A DNA stretch of 64,000 bases from Coptis chinensis (Eukaryota; Streptophyta; Magnoliopsida; Ranunculales; Ranunculaceae). Position numbers and translations under genes: made by a program. Below, one piece after another: positions 34,688-47,160 of this stretch. The stretch spans positions 84,477,001 to 84,541,000 of the forward strand of contig CM027383.1 in NCBI GenBank assembly GCA_015680905.1, read 5' to 3'. The notes under the pieces were generated by a model, which searched no databases, was not told the DNA's origin, and saw only the letters and a list, made by a program, of their open reading frames with translations. The stretch's first letter is position 1; each line of letters starts with the position of its first letter.

Positions 34688-35576
34688 TTTGTTATTCGTT
34701 GCCAATAATTGCCCGAAGTTTGACCCACACCTACAATCCCTTATTCTCCAATTGTTAGTCAATTTTCACAAAGTTTCACATCTTCACTAATGGTGAAATT
34801 CAATAGGCGGTTTCTTTTTTTTTTCCATTGGCGGGTGTTGGAGAAATTTTATCTTGAGGTAGAGAATCCATTGACTAGAAAAAAAAAAGCTTGGGAGAGA
34901 ATTATAATGGAAAATAATAGAAACAAAAGTGACCAGTGTGTATGCACTTGAAATTCGAAAAAAATTATTTTTTGCCCGTTATAGCAAGAACGTCACTGGG
35001 AGTGACGTTTGAGTTCAAATTTGAATGGGACGTCACTTGAAGTAACGTTTAAGTTGCAACGGTTGAAACTTCACTCCAAGTGACATCCGAAAATTATTTC
35101 ACTCAGACGTCAGTTCGAGTGTCGCCTGGGATTTTTATTAACTAATAGCGAGAGGGGGAATTCCCCACCCTCTCTATCAGCTAATACACTATTACCTACG
35201 GTATAGCACCCCCATTGGAGAGAGTTTATTTATATTTGGGGTGTAAAATTTTCACTCTATACGGTTTACACCCCCCATTGGAGATGCCCTTAATGGACAT
35301 TAGATGGTACTAAGGACCCAGGAATACTATAATATGGGGAATCTTGACCTAGTTATGGTATCTGTTGCTAAACCTAGATCTACTGATGCACACTCTGGTC
35401 CTCAACCCTCTTCTTTGGAAGTTGAGGCCTTTAACTCTTCTCGACTCTTACATACACCACTCTAGTTCTCCAGTTTCTAATGATTCTCTCCCCTCTCATG
35501 ATAAAGCAAATCAATCCAACAATGCTAATTATAGAACAAGGTAGAAATACAAAGTTCTTTCACACTTCCATTATAT
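34688..35576 (+). repeat. Tandem unit 5, truncated by Athila-0
   Basis: Holds the Harbinger ORF1 start on the minus strand, the Harbinger right end near 35270-35290 and the LINE-A ORF1 end. It stops at the LTR start in the sequence that continues TATATAGAAAGAGG in the other units. The rest should lie beyond the right edge of the window, past the 3' LTR of Athila-0. Confidence 0.9.
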
Positions 35577-37128
35577 TGATAAGTGCTCAAAAAGTGCTAT
35601 TTAACCCTCGATTATGCCTCTTGTTTAGCCATCTTAGTGGACTAATAGTGTTTGTAAGTTACGTTTTATGATTCTACAGGTCAAAGAGAGAGTTTTGTGG
35701 AATATTAGAGAAAATGGGGTAAAACGTAGCAATTCGGAGCATTAAGGATCACATGGGAAGCCCATGGATAATCATGGAGAAGGCCAAGGAATTGGAGCTA
35801 TTAAAGATGCGACTTGGACTTATTTTAAAGCCTATTTGGAATCCCAAGGCCAAAGGATTCATTGCTTGAACCAAATCCCGCAAAAGTGGATAGAAGGATA
35901 GAGCAGAAGAGACAAAATAGGCTTACGCATCTGGACGCATGGATCGTGCGTCCAAACGCATTGCTTGCGTCTGAGACGCATGAATCGACACTGTAGCCAA
36001 TTCCTTCTCAGTTTTGGAGACAAAGTTAGACTTTAAAAGAAGTCTATTTGTATTAGGAAACAAATGGCGGTTTGGAATGCTTCTAGAGCTCATTGTAACC
36101 TCTATAAATAGAGGACCTAAATGCCTCATTTAATTTGCCAATTCACTTATACTCTTGTCTCCAGAACTTGAGGCAGAGAGAGATTAATAATAAAATATCA
36201 GTTTTAACTAGCTGAGTCTTAATAAATTAGTCTTTCTAGTCTTATGTTCTTCGACTCTTCTTCTTCTCGTTCTTTGTGTTCTTCCTTCTTTATGGAAGGC
36301 TAATCTTCTCTTTCAAGGGAGGAGATGAAGCCAGTGCTTAAGGTTTAATGATTCTTCTGGTTCATGGTGTTCTTCAATCAGGTTAGTTCTTTATGTTTTT
36401 AGTTATTAGTTCCATTGCCCACACCAGGGGATAGAAGTATAGAATAGGGTTATGTTTTCCAATATTAATATCATGCTAGTATTCTTTACTTTTCTTCTAG
36501 TAGTATAGTTCTTTAGAGTTAGGGAAGTATTCTTTGTGTTGCCTTAGAAGGGGTAGCTCAGGGAGTGGCTACCTAGGGAAAGTATTCTTTGTGTTTGCCT
36601 TAAGTGGTGATTCATTGAATGGCCGCTCTATTAGGAAGTACTCCTTGATGCTGCTCTCGACAATACATTGAATGGCTGCCCGAGCTTACATAAAAGGAAA
36701 GAAGATATTAATAGCATAAACATAGGAACAACCTTAAGTAGAGTTAATTGTTAACGATGTTTCGTCCAAGAGGGTATCGACACTCGCTCGATTGCCTAAT
36801 TGTAGTCTACTTGTAAGAACAATCATGAAGCAGAAGGTCATAGATTAAAAGTATTGGTGGATTCTAATCTCTTGAATTCCCTCTCTTATAAATTCTCAAT
36901 AGTTTAGTTAATTTGGTTTAGTTTAGCATTAGAATCTAAAATATCTACAGTCATAGTTTTTAATCCCTTAAACCCCTTTTCCAGTCCTGTCCTTCACATA
37001 ACATACACTTAAAAGTGGAATGATACCCTACTCATCCTTTACTTATTAAGGGATAATTAGGTTTTGATACGCTTCTATTTTGTTCAACGACCATACACCA
37101 TCTACATACACAAAAAGAGGCAAGGTCA
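35577..37128 (+). repeat. Athila-0 5' LTR
   Basis: Starts TGATAAGTGCTC and ends GGTCA two bases before the primer site, so it is bounded by TG and CA. It interrupts tandem unit 5. A TATA box (TATAAATA) stands at 36113-36120, giving a likely transcription start about 25-30 bp later. Upstream, 35925-35980 carries a cluster of ACGCA/TGCGT motifs. Only one LTR is in the window, so the age cannot be estimated. Confidence 0.85.
36113..36120 (+). promoter_or_regulatory. TATA box of Athila-0 LTR
   Basis: TATAAATA inside CTCTATAAATAGAGG, itself a small palindrome, in the middle of the LTR where the U3-R boundary is expected. Confidence 0.7.
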
Positions 37129-37130
37129 AA

Positions 37131-37145
37131 TGGCACTGCTGCCGG
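37131..37145 (+). promoter_or_regulatory. Athila-0 primer-binding site (tRNA-Asp type)
   Basis: TGGCACTGCTGCCGG, two bases after the LTR end. It resembles the TGGCGCCGTTGCCGG-type site, complementary to the tRNA-Asp 3' end, used by Athila elements. It has a few mismatches that probably arose after insertion. Confidence 0.75.
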
Positions 37146-37701
37146 TTTAAGTTGTTTATGTTTAACGTTTTCTTTCAAGATTAGAATTTTGGATCTTGAG
37201 ATAATTTTAGCCGCATCATCCATCCTTTTAAGAAAGAAAGAAGCTTGAATAACATCTCGAATACAAGATCTACCATCCAGATTAGTCGAATCTTCATTCT
37301 TTTTATTTCATTCTTAGTATAGCTGCATCGTAGTTTATTTTTATTGCTTTCTTAGTATAGTTGCATCATAGTTTAGTTTTATTGCTTTCTAGTATAATTA
37401 CATTTAGGACTTTTTCAATAATTGAAGTTGTAAGCCAACACAGCGAAACATCAAACTCAAGTGTTTCTTGTCTGAATCTTGACAAATAGACTATCGTCTG
37501 TGGGCAGTGGCACTTAAGCAATCCAAGTGATTCACCATAACCCTAGAAGAGACAGCTTTAGACAACGGGCGAGTTACTAGCTGCAAAGCCCAACCCAGTT
37601 GAAGGAAAGTAGTTTTAGATTTTAGTATAATTTAGAATAATTGCATACTATTCAAGCATAGTAGGATAGTTTTTCGTCATTTTCATAGCATTTTCTAGTG
37701 T
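37146..37701 (+). other. Athila-0 leader between primer site and gag
   Basis: Untranslated leader, AT-rich, without a recognisable gene. Confidence 0.6.
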
Positions 37702-39098
37702 ATGCCCCGTCGTCCATATCATCGTCCAGTAAGAACACAACAGTGGACCAGGTTTAACAACCGACTCACAAGAATACTAGACGAGATTGATACAATGGCC
37801 GCACGCAATGATGGAGGTGTTTTGGACACCAATAATCTTGAAGCTATCCCACCCATACAAGCACAACAGAGGAAGAAGCTGAGTGATTTCTATTCACCAA
37901 TCATTGGAGACCCACCAAACAGTATTATTTTTCCAGAGATAGAAGCTAACCAGTTTGAACTTAAAGCATCAGTAATCTCTAGGCTTCCAAAGTTCAATGG
38001 TTCAGACAATGTTCAGCCTTATGTTCACATGAACAAATTTATATTAGTCCTCAGAACTTTCAAGAACCAGAATATCAGGGATAAGAGTATCAAGTTAATT
38101 CTTTTTCCATTCTCACTCGAAGGTAAAGCATCCAAATGGTTAACTGCACAGCTGATTAATTCAATAAACAACTGGGAGAAGTTGAGAACAAAGTTTATGA
38201 ACAAGTTCTACCCACCCAGAAGACAGATGCCATGCAGCAAGCCATCAGCAATTTCAAAGGGAAGGTGACTGAAGAATATCATCAAAGCTGGGAGAAATTC
38301 AATAATCTGCTAGTCTCATGTCCACATCATGGTTATGATAAGAGCACACTGGCTCATTTTTTCTTTCGATGACTTTCTACTATGAACAAGCAGATGATGC
38401 AGTCAATGCATTAAGGTAAGTTTACATCATTGGATGGAGAGGAAGCCTACAACTTTCTCGAGAATTTAGCTGAAGACACTCAACAATGGAGTACTAGCAA
38501 CGAGGACGTAGCTAGAGTGGAGGGGGTGCCAAAGTAATTTGGCAACCAAATTCAAGAAGACCCAAATCAAGCAATGCTATCAATTATGGCAATCCTATCA
38601 ACAGGACTTGAAACTCTGAACAAGAAGTTTGATCAGTTCTCCATGAATCCTCCAAAAGAAAACAATTTCCAAGCTAAACCTCAGCCATCCAAGCCTTGTT
38701 ATGCCATTTGTGAGCTATGTTCTGATGAAGGTCACACTACTGAAGAGTGTTCGTACTATTTGGATACTAATGCAGAGGCATGTAGTATCAACTCTTTAGG
38801 AAGAAATAACCAGTTCAATCAAGGACGTAATTATTGGAAGCCACAAAATACAAATCGAGGAATTTTCCTCCGTGATTCCAAAATCACCAAATCGGTTCGA
38901 ATAACCAATGTCGGTTCCAAAACCGCCAAAGAACCATACAAAAATCAACGGTCATACCGAATCAGCAATACCAAGCCAACACAAACAAGAGTTAGTACCA
39001 TATCTTATGAGTGGATATATTGCCCCTACGCCTCGAAAGAAGCAAAGCGGTTATCCCACATCCGGAAGAAGTTATCACCACCATTGTCAATGAGCTGA
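37702..39098 (+). pseudogene. Athila-0 Gag
   Basis: The start at 37702 (MPRRPYHRPVRTQQ) follows the leader. The capsid domain shows FELKASVISRLPKFNG, NIRDKSIKLILFPFSLEGKA and NNWEKLRTKFMNKFYPPR. A frameshift near 38225 and stops near 38370-38540 break it. The knuckle CELCSDEGHTTEEC near 38709 is intact, followed by an Asn/Gln-rich tail. Gag builds the particle and packages element RNA. Confidence 0.85.
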
Positions 39099-39138
39099 AA
39101 CATAAAATCAAAGAACCCGTGGTTGGAGAGTAACTTTA

Positions 39139-40196
39139 GTGTCATTCAAGGCCGATAGGCAAATCGCTGCCGCCTTGACGAAAAAGATCGAAAGGAGCAT
39201 TACCAAGCCAGCCGAGCCAACCGAAAGGAAGAGGTGTCCCGCGGTGGTTAACCCGAGATTACTCGGTCCGAATGAGCAAGTTAATACCGCCACCACTGAG
39301 GGTCGCAAGAAAGTTGATAACAAGATTGTCCATGAACCAGGAAAAGATTTTGCGGAGCCTATGGTAACTTATGTCCCCACCATCCCACCCAGTTCTAACA
39401 TTCCAGATATATCTAGTGTTGTGCCACCTGCTGAAGAAACTATTGCAAAAGTAGTTGAAGGAACTACTGTGGACGTAAGTAAGAAGAAGCCATCACGAGT
39501 GACTCCACCTGTCACTCCACTATCTGTTACCAAGCCAACCGAAGCTGAACGAAGAGAACCGATATTGAAGAATCCGCCATCACCGTTTCCTTCGAAACTA
39601 GTGAATACCAGGAAGGATGACCAGTACAAGGAGATTTACGATGTATTTCAGAATTTGCATATTAATATCCCATTTCTGACCGTCATCAAGCAAGTTCCCT
39701 CATATGCCAAGTTCGTGAAAGATCTAGTGAAGAAGAAGACCAACATTCCGAAAGAAGCTTTTCTCGCTCAAAGATGTTTATCGTACCTACATAATCTATC
39801 AGTTGTGAACTGAAAGATCCTGGACTTCCAACTGTTACATGCAGAATCGGAGATTCTTTGGAGGAGCAAGCTTTATTAGATTTGGGTGCCAGTGTAAATC
39901 TTCTACCATATTTTGTCTACGAGAAGTTAGGCTTGAAGGATCTTAAACCGACTAATGTTACTTTACAGTTAGCAGATAGATCAGTGAAAATACCTAGAGG
40001 AATCATTTAAAGACGTCATAGTCAAAATCGAAGATTTCTATTATCTGGTTGATTTCATAGTACTCAACACAGAATCTACATCTGGTAGGCAGATACCAAT
40101 CATTCTAGGCAGACCATTCTTGGCCACTGCAAATGCACTCATCAACTGTCGAAATGGTAATATGACGTTATCCTTTGGTAATATGAAAGTTGAGAC
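39139..40196 (+). pseudogene. Athila-0 linker and protease
   Basis: A Pro/Thr/Lys-rich linker leads to FQNLHINIPFLTVIKQVPSYAKFVKDLVKKK, conserved before the protease of Athila elements. After a frameshift near 39812 the active site LDLGASVNLLP and LKPTNVTLQLADRSVKIPRG are seen. The rest is in other frames up to 40196, where element 1 was inserted. Confidence 0.82.
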
Positions 40197-41709
40197 TGAT
40201 AAAAGTAAAATGAATAGTTTACCTACGAAATGAACGATGAACTCAAAACGTAAGTAAACTAAAACTATCTTAAGTGCCTATATTTTTATCAAAGATTCAA
40301 CTCTCAAGTCTATGAGATATAGTGGAGTAGAGTGATTCGTTCCACTCTTAGTCCTTCAGCATGCTATGTTCTCAAGTGTAAGTACTCTAAACTTAAAGTC
40401 TAATGAGAGATTTACTTAAAAAGGCAACTAGACTACGATGCAACTACCCACCTAAATGCAACTAGTCGACGATGGGAATAACTAAGGGAATGCTACGTTG
40501 ATTCTATGATAAGGAGTTAGGGGGATTGATTCCACCTTAACTCGACTTAATCCTATTAACGACATTAATCGTCGTATCCGAATTGAATCGCCAGCGCAAC
40601 AATTGGTTCTTCCTAATCCCTAATTATACATGGCATTCCTACCAATTCATAACTAGCATGTGAACGATTAAACCCATTCTCATGGTGAACTAATCGTTTC
40701 TAGAGTGGAAAGGAAATTACGACGAATCTACGATATTCGGAATCAAGCTTTCATCAAGGCTTCTCAACCCCCTCTAATGGAGGTTTAGCCGAGAATCATT
40801 ACGCAATCATTTTCGATTACATTTAAACTAAACATGATATAAAGAATTGAAATTTACTTAATTAAACAATAATGAAATTTAATTTAATGACTCAAATGAA
40901 ATAAAGACAAGAATTGAAATTAGATCTAGGAATGGAAATGACAAAATCGAAATTGATAAAAATACTACTTTATTGATCTAATCAAAATGAAGAACAAGAT
41001 TCAAAGGTTTAATCTAATACAATAATTGAAATGGAACTAAACTTAATTAATCTACATGAAAAAACTAGATCTAGAATTCATTAATGGAGGCTACTAATCT
41101 AATCTATTTCTAGGTCTAACTATCTACCATTAACTATCTACCATTAACAAAGAGCTAAGCTTTTGTTTTTATACATGCAGATCCAAAAATCGTGCATGGG
41201 CTTGGAGCCATGTTTTGGGCCAGAGAATCAGGCCCAAAACCCAATTCTTTCAGTCCAAAAAGGCCTCTTCAGCTGCAGTTTCCTTCAACAGACTTTCCGT
41301 CCACTTCTGCTCCTCTGATTGGGTCAAGGCTTAAACCATTGGAAATCTCTTTCCGAGCCGGTCGTTTTGACATAAGGTAGGCCCCATTCCGAGGTCTGAG
41401 TCCAAACATATGTCCTTCGAAGTTCTCACGACTTTGTGTCTTTGCTTCGCCCAGCGTCGACTTTTCAGCTTTTGACCGGGCTTTTAGAAAGGCTTTGTCT
41501 TCTCAAAACTTGGCCTTTAATCACGGAACTCCTTAGTAACCGACCTTTGCTCCTTTATCTCGCTAAAGTGGCACATTTCTGCACATAATAGACTTTGAAG
41601 CCCGAAATGCATAAAACACGAATCGTGTTAACTCTTAATTATTACTCACATAATTGGTCTAAAACTATGACTGTTAAAGGGTTAAAACTACAGTTTTGGG
41701 CTCTTATTA
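40197..41709 (-). repeat. Element 1 3' LTR
   Basis: Runs from TGATAAAAGT to GCTCTTATTA on the plus strand. The last base pair step is TA instead of CA, so the LTR start in coding sense is mutated. The TATA box lies at 41166-41173 on the minus strand. It is 1513 bp against 1494 bp for the 5' LTR, with several small indels near 40560-40600. Confidence 0.92.
41166..41173 (-). promoter_or_regulatory. TATA box, element 1 3' LTR
   Basis: TATAAAAA on the minus strand, matching 52264-52271 and 54880-54887 in the sister LTRs. Confidence 0.6.
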
Positions 41710-41735
41710 AACCACACCCAAACAGCATTTTGCTT
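41710..41735 (-). promoter_or_regulatory. Polypurine tract of element 1 (PPT-4)
   Basis: In coding sense GTTTGGGTGTGGTT directly precedes the 3' LTR, after GAGGACAAGCAAAATGC. This GAGGACAAGCAAA block before the tract is familiar from Athila-clade elements. The tract primes plus-strand DNA synthesis. Confidence 0.75.
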
Positions 41736-42473
41736 GTCCTCAAGCAAAGATGAGAAATTAACATAAGTGACCAAAAATGGAGTTCTATCTACTTCTTCGT
41801 TTACCGAGCGACATTGCATTGACCATATGCAACAAGGCCTTAAACCACTAGGAATTCCTAGTAGACGAAGTTATAGCCTCGTGAGAGTTTTCCATGAAGG
41901 TACTCACAAACTTCATCTATACTACAACGACTAAGAAATAAAACTATTGTTTCCTTATTCATGCTCCAAACTATTTATATATCTCACTAGCTATGAACAA
42001 GAATAACCAAGTCAAAACCTAAGCTAATATATGCATAATAATCAATCATCTATAATAAACATATATACAATGAGTAATACTATGAAATGTCTAGCGTGTC
42101 CGTTTCAAACTCTTCGAATAAGCGCCCCAAGTAGGTTCTCACAATAATAGTCAAGATACAACACACTGATTTTTCCACTCAAGTTTAGCTACTCTACTCT
42201 AGTGCTAGGCACACACTTTACCTTACAATCTCAATGACAACAAGGAAGCCGGAGTCGATCAAATACATCTGCCACTTACTATCACACTAGCCTATTCCTA
42301 ATTGAGCTAGAGGTCTTTTATTAGGTGTTCGCGGGGATTAGGAGATGGTTTAAGAAGGAAGGAAATGGATATTCAAAAGGACAAGTCCGAGATAATAGAG
42401 TCTTCATATTATGTAACTAGAGAAAACCTTGTTATTTACTTTTGCTTCTACACTTTGTTTCCATCCTTAGCCA

Positions 42474-42504
<31 letters not shown>

Positions 42505-43295
42505 GACTTTAGCTTTTGATTCTATTTTTTTGGAGTTTTTATTTTATTTCTATTTTTATTTTTCTTTTTCTTGGATGGAAACTTCTTTTCTTTATTTTCT
42601 GAAGCAATTAACTAACTTTTGTTTACACAGGTTTTTCTCTTCTTCTTTCTTCCTCATTCTATTCTCAGACTTATTCTAAATTGGGTAGGTTGAATTTTTT
42701 TTTTTTTTTATTTTGTTTTTGTTTTTGTAACAGGGTAAAGGGATTATGGTTTATGAAAGGCTAAAGAAAGGCTCGAGGGGCTTAATTAGCGGAAATAATT
42801 CATAGGTTTGAATTTTTGGCTATATCGATCCAAAAAGGGCCTAAATTCTCGCTAGGATATGGCATAGGGGATCAGCAAGTTGACGGTGTGATTTCTCTAT
42901 CCGGATTTTACTTCTCCCTTGTGTCATTTCTCAAATGTTTCGCTCATATAAGGCTTTAGGCTATATTCTCACAGGATTTGTAGAATAAGTACTCTAGCCT
43001 AGATTTCAAAAACTTACTGCTAACAATCATAGATACTCATGTAATATATTTATAGATAGATGCAAATATTATTACCTACATATTAACCTAAGTTTCTAAC
43101 AATTATTCTAATGCAACATCTACGTGAGACTTCTAGATTGTTAACAGCATGGAGAAAGAAACAATACCAATATTCCTAAGTGTATAGCATAACTTATTTA
43201 TTTATATTTTTGAATTTTTTAAAATTTTAACTAGAGAACAAATGCATATTAACTCTATCTATATCCTAACAGATGCCTTAATTACACGTGTTTCT
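41736..43295 (-). other. Element 1 3' untranslated region
   Basis: About 1.5 kb without a gene. It contains a T-run at 42478-42504 and other homopolymers. In coding sense it lies between PPT-like motif 3 and the true polypurine tract. Confidence 0.6.
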
Positions 43296-43335
43296 ATGCC
43301 CCCCCCCCCCCCAAACAAGAAGCATGCTTTGTCCT
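43296..43335 (-). other. PPT-like motif 3 in element 1
   Basis: In coding sense TTTGAGGACAAAGCATGC, then CTTGTTTGGGG extended by a G-run. It resembles the block before the real polypurine tract but is not followed by an LTR. Confidence 0.6.
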
Positions 43336-43548
43336 CAAAGCATTTAAATAAAGAGGGTAGGAAAAATACCATTGAAGCACGTGAAATTCAGAACATCTCA
43401 GAAAACAAGGTTAGAACGCATCTAATATAGGAAATAAAACCCGACACAACTCTATACGAAGTTCTACCCATTATGGGGTTAACAAGAATGAAATTGCTTG
43501 GGACATAAGCACACTAACTAGAATGAAAACTTACCTTATCCCCCGCGA

Positions 43549-44468
43549 TTACTCATCATCTTACTCATCCTCTTCTTCCATAAAGAAGTGAGGTTCCTTT
43601 ATGCCCTGCCATGCCATGATAATTTGCCGGGCTTCCCGCCATTTATCATCTATTATTGCTAACCTATTAAGAGCCACTTGGTCCGACGGGTGTAAGGTGC
43701 AACCAGGATGAGGTTGTATCCTCCACCCTTGCCAAGTCATTGCACGAAAAGATCGAATAATACTATTGGTGGGTCGCGATTAATGTCGCCACCATAATCC
43801 AATCCGCGGAAGCGTGTACAAAAAAGAAAGAAACATAGCATAATACGAGAAACTAGAACGGGCATAAGAAGGTACTTATGCCTCATGCTATGGGATCGAA
43901 GCTAAACTAGACATCAAGGTTCGGGAAGGTCATGACACATACGTCCCGTGGCTAAAGCAAGGAAGACGCTGCAAGTGGCATCATTCACGTAAGAAAAATG
44001 CCATTCCCTAAAATGTTTAGCATGATCCAAAACATAACAGTTCCTATATTCATGGACAGGCTACCAAAGGCGACGTTATATTCCCCTTGGTCCTCAATAT
44101 GGAAAATGCCCGCCATACCACTCATGCAAAACTTCGTAAGTGTAGACATACATATTATCGACCCATAGCACCATGGGTCTTGTATTTCAAATGCGGGCAT
44201 AGCCACCCAAGAACAAATGCTAGCAAGAACCCGTAATTTCCATTGGTTCATTATCAATGTTGATGGAGAACACTTGTTCTCCATCCGGTCTTTCAAAGAA
44301 AATGCGCTATCGTAAAAATAAGATGCTAGAGTTGGAGAATAAAGTGCATCCGGTCTTACCATAAGCCGCTCCCACCAACGAATGTGATCGCCAAAAACCA
44401 AGCACCATAAGTAGTGCTTTGGAACAAATCTTTGAAAGACTGTTCCGTATCAATGTTGGAGATGTCAT
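43549..44468 (-). pseudogene. ORF B of element 1 (plant-transposon-protein-like)
   Basis: Same protein as ORF B of element 2, broken by frameshifts. Starts at 44468 (MTSPT). Recognisable parts are WWERLMVRPDALYSPTLASYFYD near 44350 and FGSLSMNIGTVMFWIMLNIL near 44020. The acidic C terminus ends at 43549. The block order resembles the Athila-associated putative plant transposon proteins. Confidence 0.6.
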
Positions 44469-45097
44469 CTCAAAATTACGCTTTGGAATAGCTGCGAATG
44501 ATCCGGATACTACGCTGAAAAAAACCGGAAATTTTCTGGTCCACGGAAGTCGTATGCCGAAAAGCGCTCGATATAGGGCGGTCGCTCCTCGAAGAAATTG
44601 AAATTTCCAGTGTTTGGCGCTGGTCGTCGCTTCAGCTTGGGAGCGGCCTCGACAAAAAAACTCAGAAAAATATCAGAGCCGAAAGTGCGCGCTTCGGAGT
44701 TGCGTAAACTTCGGAAAATGAGCCAAACGAGGGAATCGCGGGAGTGAAAGGTGAGTGATGGAGTTTAGGTGTAGTGTGAGTTGTGAGGATAGATTGTATC
44801 AAGTTTATATAGGTTTAAAGTTGCTAAAATGGATCGGGAAGTTGCCAAAACTAATTACGGCAGTTTCCAGAAATCCTAAAATTTCCAAACCCGAAAACGG
44901 AAACAACTCATATCCTTGATTCTAATTCAAACCCAGTATCTTTTAGGTTGATTTTATGATAGAATGTACCTATTTAATATAGATTTCATCCTACAATGAT
45001 ACTCAATCATAGATATGCCTAAACGGCCATATTTTCACCTTGACTCCTCAATAAATTCTAACACGAGGGTTATATAAAAATCATGCTGGAATAGATA

Positions 45098-45118
45098 AAA
45101 CCACCCCCAAACAAGTTG
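45098..45118 (-). other. PPT-like motif 2 in element 1
   Basis: In coding sense AACTTGTTTGGGGGTGGTTT. Not followed by an LTR. Confidence 0.6.
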
Positions 45119-45279
45119 GGAAGGTGGGGTCAATATTAAACAACCACGCATAATGAAAATGATCCATTATATTAAAAATAATTCATGCGGAGTACATTTC
45201 ACTACAAAATTCAACTTACGGAAATAAACTTACATAAAAATAAATGACAGTAATGAAACTACAAATGAAACATAAAACA

Positions 45280-46452
45280 TCAAACTATACTATCCCTAGC
45301 TACTCCGAATCGGTGGCGGAGGAACATGCTCCGAGATCGCTCCCCGAAGCTCTCAAGAGCTAGCACCATTCGCCCTTCGGGCGACGACGCCGTGCTGGAT
45401 GGTATGTCCTCGTAAGGAGAGTCCCCGCGAGGTGGGAATCGTGGTCGATCTCGCCCCGAATCGGCGCCGAAGCTTCTAGCTCGGCGCTCATCTGTTCCCA
45501 CCTCTCATCCTCTCTCTGGGTACGGAGCTCAAAGTTGTGATGCATCGTTGCCTGTCGAGTCCGGAGGTCTTCACAGATAGTGTTAAGCGAACGCATGCCT
45601 CGATGGATCACAGCCATGCGTTCTGCATCTGTCTAGAACCTCTCCAAGGCATCCGCGTCAAAACAGGTCAAGTCCTCCTCATCCTCGGAGGCATCCTGAT
45701 TTCCCCCAGCCTCCTCGGCATTCTCAGCTCCTCCATCCTCTTCTTCTTCTTCTCTATCCTCAGCCAATCTCCAAACCCGTTGGACACACTCCTTATAGAT
45801 GCGAGGGTTACGGTGGAGAGTTATGTATGTCCGATCAGTCGCCTGAGCTGCTCTCAACTTGAGCATGATCTTTGTTATCAACACAGGGAGAGGGGCAACA
45901 GACCTCCCTACTCCCCTAATCATGCTCAGTAAAAACTCTAAGATGCAGAAGTCATACTTCCGCTCCTGGAGTATCCATAAGATATGGAGGCAGTTCGGGC
46001 CGATATCGCTGACCTTCCCCTTCCCCTGGACATTCCGACCAATCCACTGGGCTGTAGCCAGCTGGTTGGTCCTAAGGGAAGCCTGTCGAACACAATGCGA
46101 TCTTGCATTGTAGTCCCCTCCAATAACTGTCTCGTGCATCAATGGTTCTACCCCATTATGCTGGGACTCCTGCATGGTGACATCCAGATAGATTCTAGGC
46201 GGAATGCCTAGAATCTCAGCCAACAACCCAGTCGTCACTTCCTTCCGCCTCTTCGCTACTACAACAAAAATCCTAGTCCCTTCCAACTCCCTCAGATCAT
46301 AGAACCGCTTTGACTAAGTCCTCGTGGTAATAGGCTTCAGTCGAAAGTACCACAAGCTATTCCAGCCTCGACCGATCATCTCGCCACCGTAAAAACGGCG
46401 CCGTGGTCGGGCGGTAAAATCTTGTTCCGCAAAATTCGCATTGTTGAGCCAT
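45280..46452 (-). pseudogene. ORF A of element 1 (plant-transposon-protein-like)
   Basis: Starts at 46452 (MAQQ). After a frameshift it is open from 46286 to 45633 (217 codons). ELEGTRIFVVVAKRRKEV is followed by TTGLLAEILGIPPR, RTNQLATAQWIGRN, VSDIGPNCLHILWILQERKY and APLPVLITKIMLKL, then an acidic stretch. The pattern of a threshold segment ending in LGIP, a short helix and a final LITKIMLKL-like helix resembles the Athila-associated putative plant transposon protein family. A charged helical part (RQATMHHNFELRTQREDERWEQM) continues in another frame. Function unknown. Confidence 0.6.
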
Positions 46453-47132
46453 TGGAAGTTTGGAATGTAGTGGGGGTTTAAATGTGATGTAGTGGTGGGA
46501 TTTTAATCGACCGGTTGAAGCAACAGTGGTGGTGGTGGAGTGGTGGTGCAGCAGCACCAAAATTTTGAATTTTTGGTGGTTTTTAGTGATGTAAATCGGT
46601 GGGAGTGGTGGTCGGTGGTGTTTGGAGTCGATTTGGGTTGGGATTTGATTTTGGGCGTGGGTTAATTCTCGTTTTCTTTTTATTTTGATTTTGTTTTTTT
46701 TTTAGGTTTTTGGAGCTTGGCATTAATGGCGGAATGGAGAAGAAGATCGCGAGTGCTGCTAAAGGTAAGGGCGCGGTCGCGCTGTAGGTGGGCGCGGGTT
46801 GGGCCCAAGCCCAAAATAGAAATTTGTGATTTTTTTCGATTTTTCGCGAAACTTCAAATCAAAATTGCCGCTTCGTTACCGGTCCGATTTTTGCGAATTA
46901 GATATGGAAATGATCAGGAGAGAATTTCCAATCCAATGATCCATAAAACACTCTATTCCGATCGTGGATGACATATAAGATAGTGGAAAACGCCTCGAAG
47001 TGCGTGCATGATGTACGTTATGCGAACAATTGAACTCTAAATTCATGGATTATGTCAACCCAAATTGTAATATAATAAAACGGCCTAAGCAACTCTAATG
47101 GGACATAAATATTTAGTACGGAAACACGAACA

Positions 47133-47160
47133 TCCCACCCCCAAACAAATTTTTACAACA
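47133..47160 (-). other. PPT-like motif 1 in element 1
   Basis: In coding sense TTTGTTTGGGGGTGGGATG. Not followed by an LTR. Confidence 0.6.

Larger units (their letters stand above)
20731..35576 (+). repeat. Chimeric tandem array of Harbinger end plus LINE-A (five units)
   Basis: Units begin with TTTGTTATTCGTTGCC (TTTGTTATTCTTTGCC in unit 4) at 20731, 22582, 24412, 26248 and 34688. Spacings are 1851, 1830, 1836 and, once the inserted LINE-B is removed, 1847 bp. Each unit has the N-terminal part of Harbinger ORF1, the Harbinger right end, then LINE-A ORF1-end and RT sequence. The junction back to Harbinger falls in LINE-A RT just before its expected FADD motif, at CTCATTTGTTATT, a shared stretch. 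The fifth unit is cut at 35576 by Athila-0. The array must postdate the Harbinger insertion. Confidence 0.95.

Noticed and set aside
42365..42679. 104-codon Phe-rich frame looking like a membrane protein
   Set aside because: It is the translation of a T-run and T-rich sequence in the 3' untranslated region of element 1.
45859..46211. Plus-strand frames over ORF A of element 1
   Set aside because: Shadows of the minus-strand ORF A, which has a counterpart in element 2.
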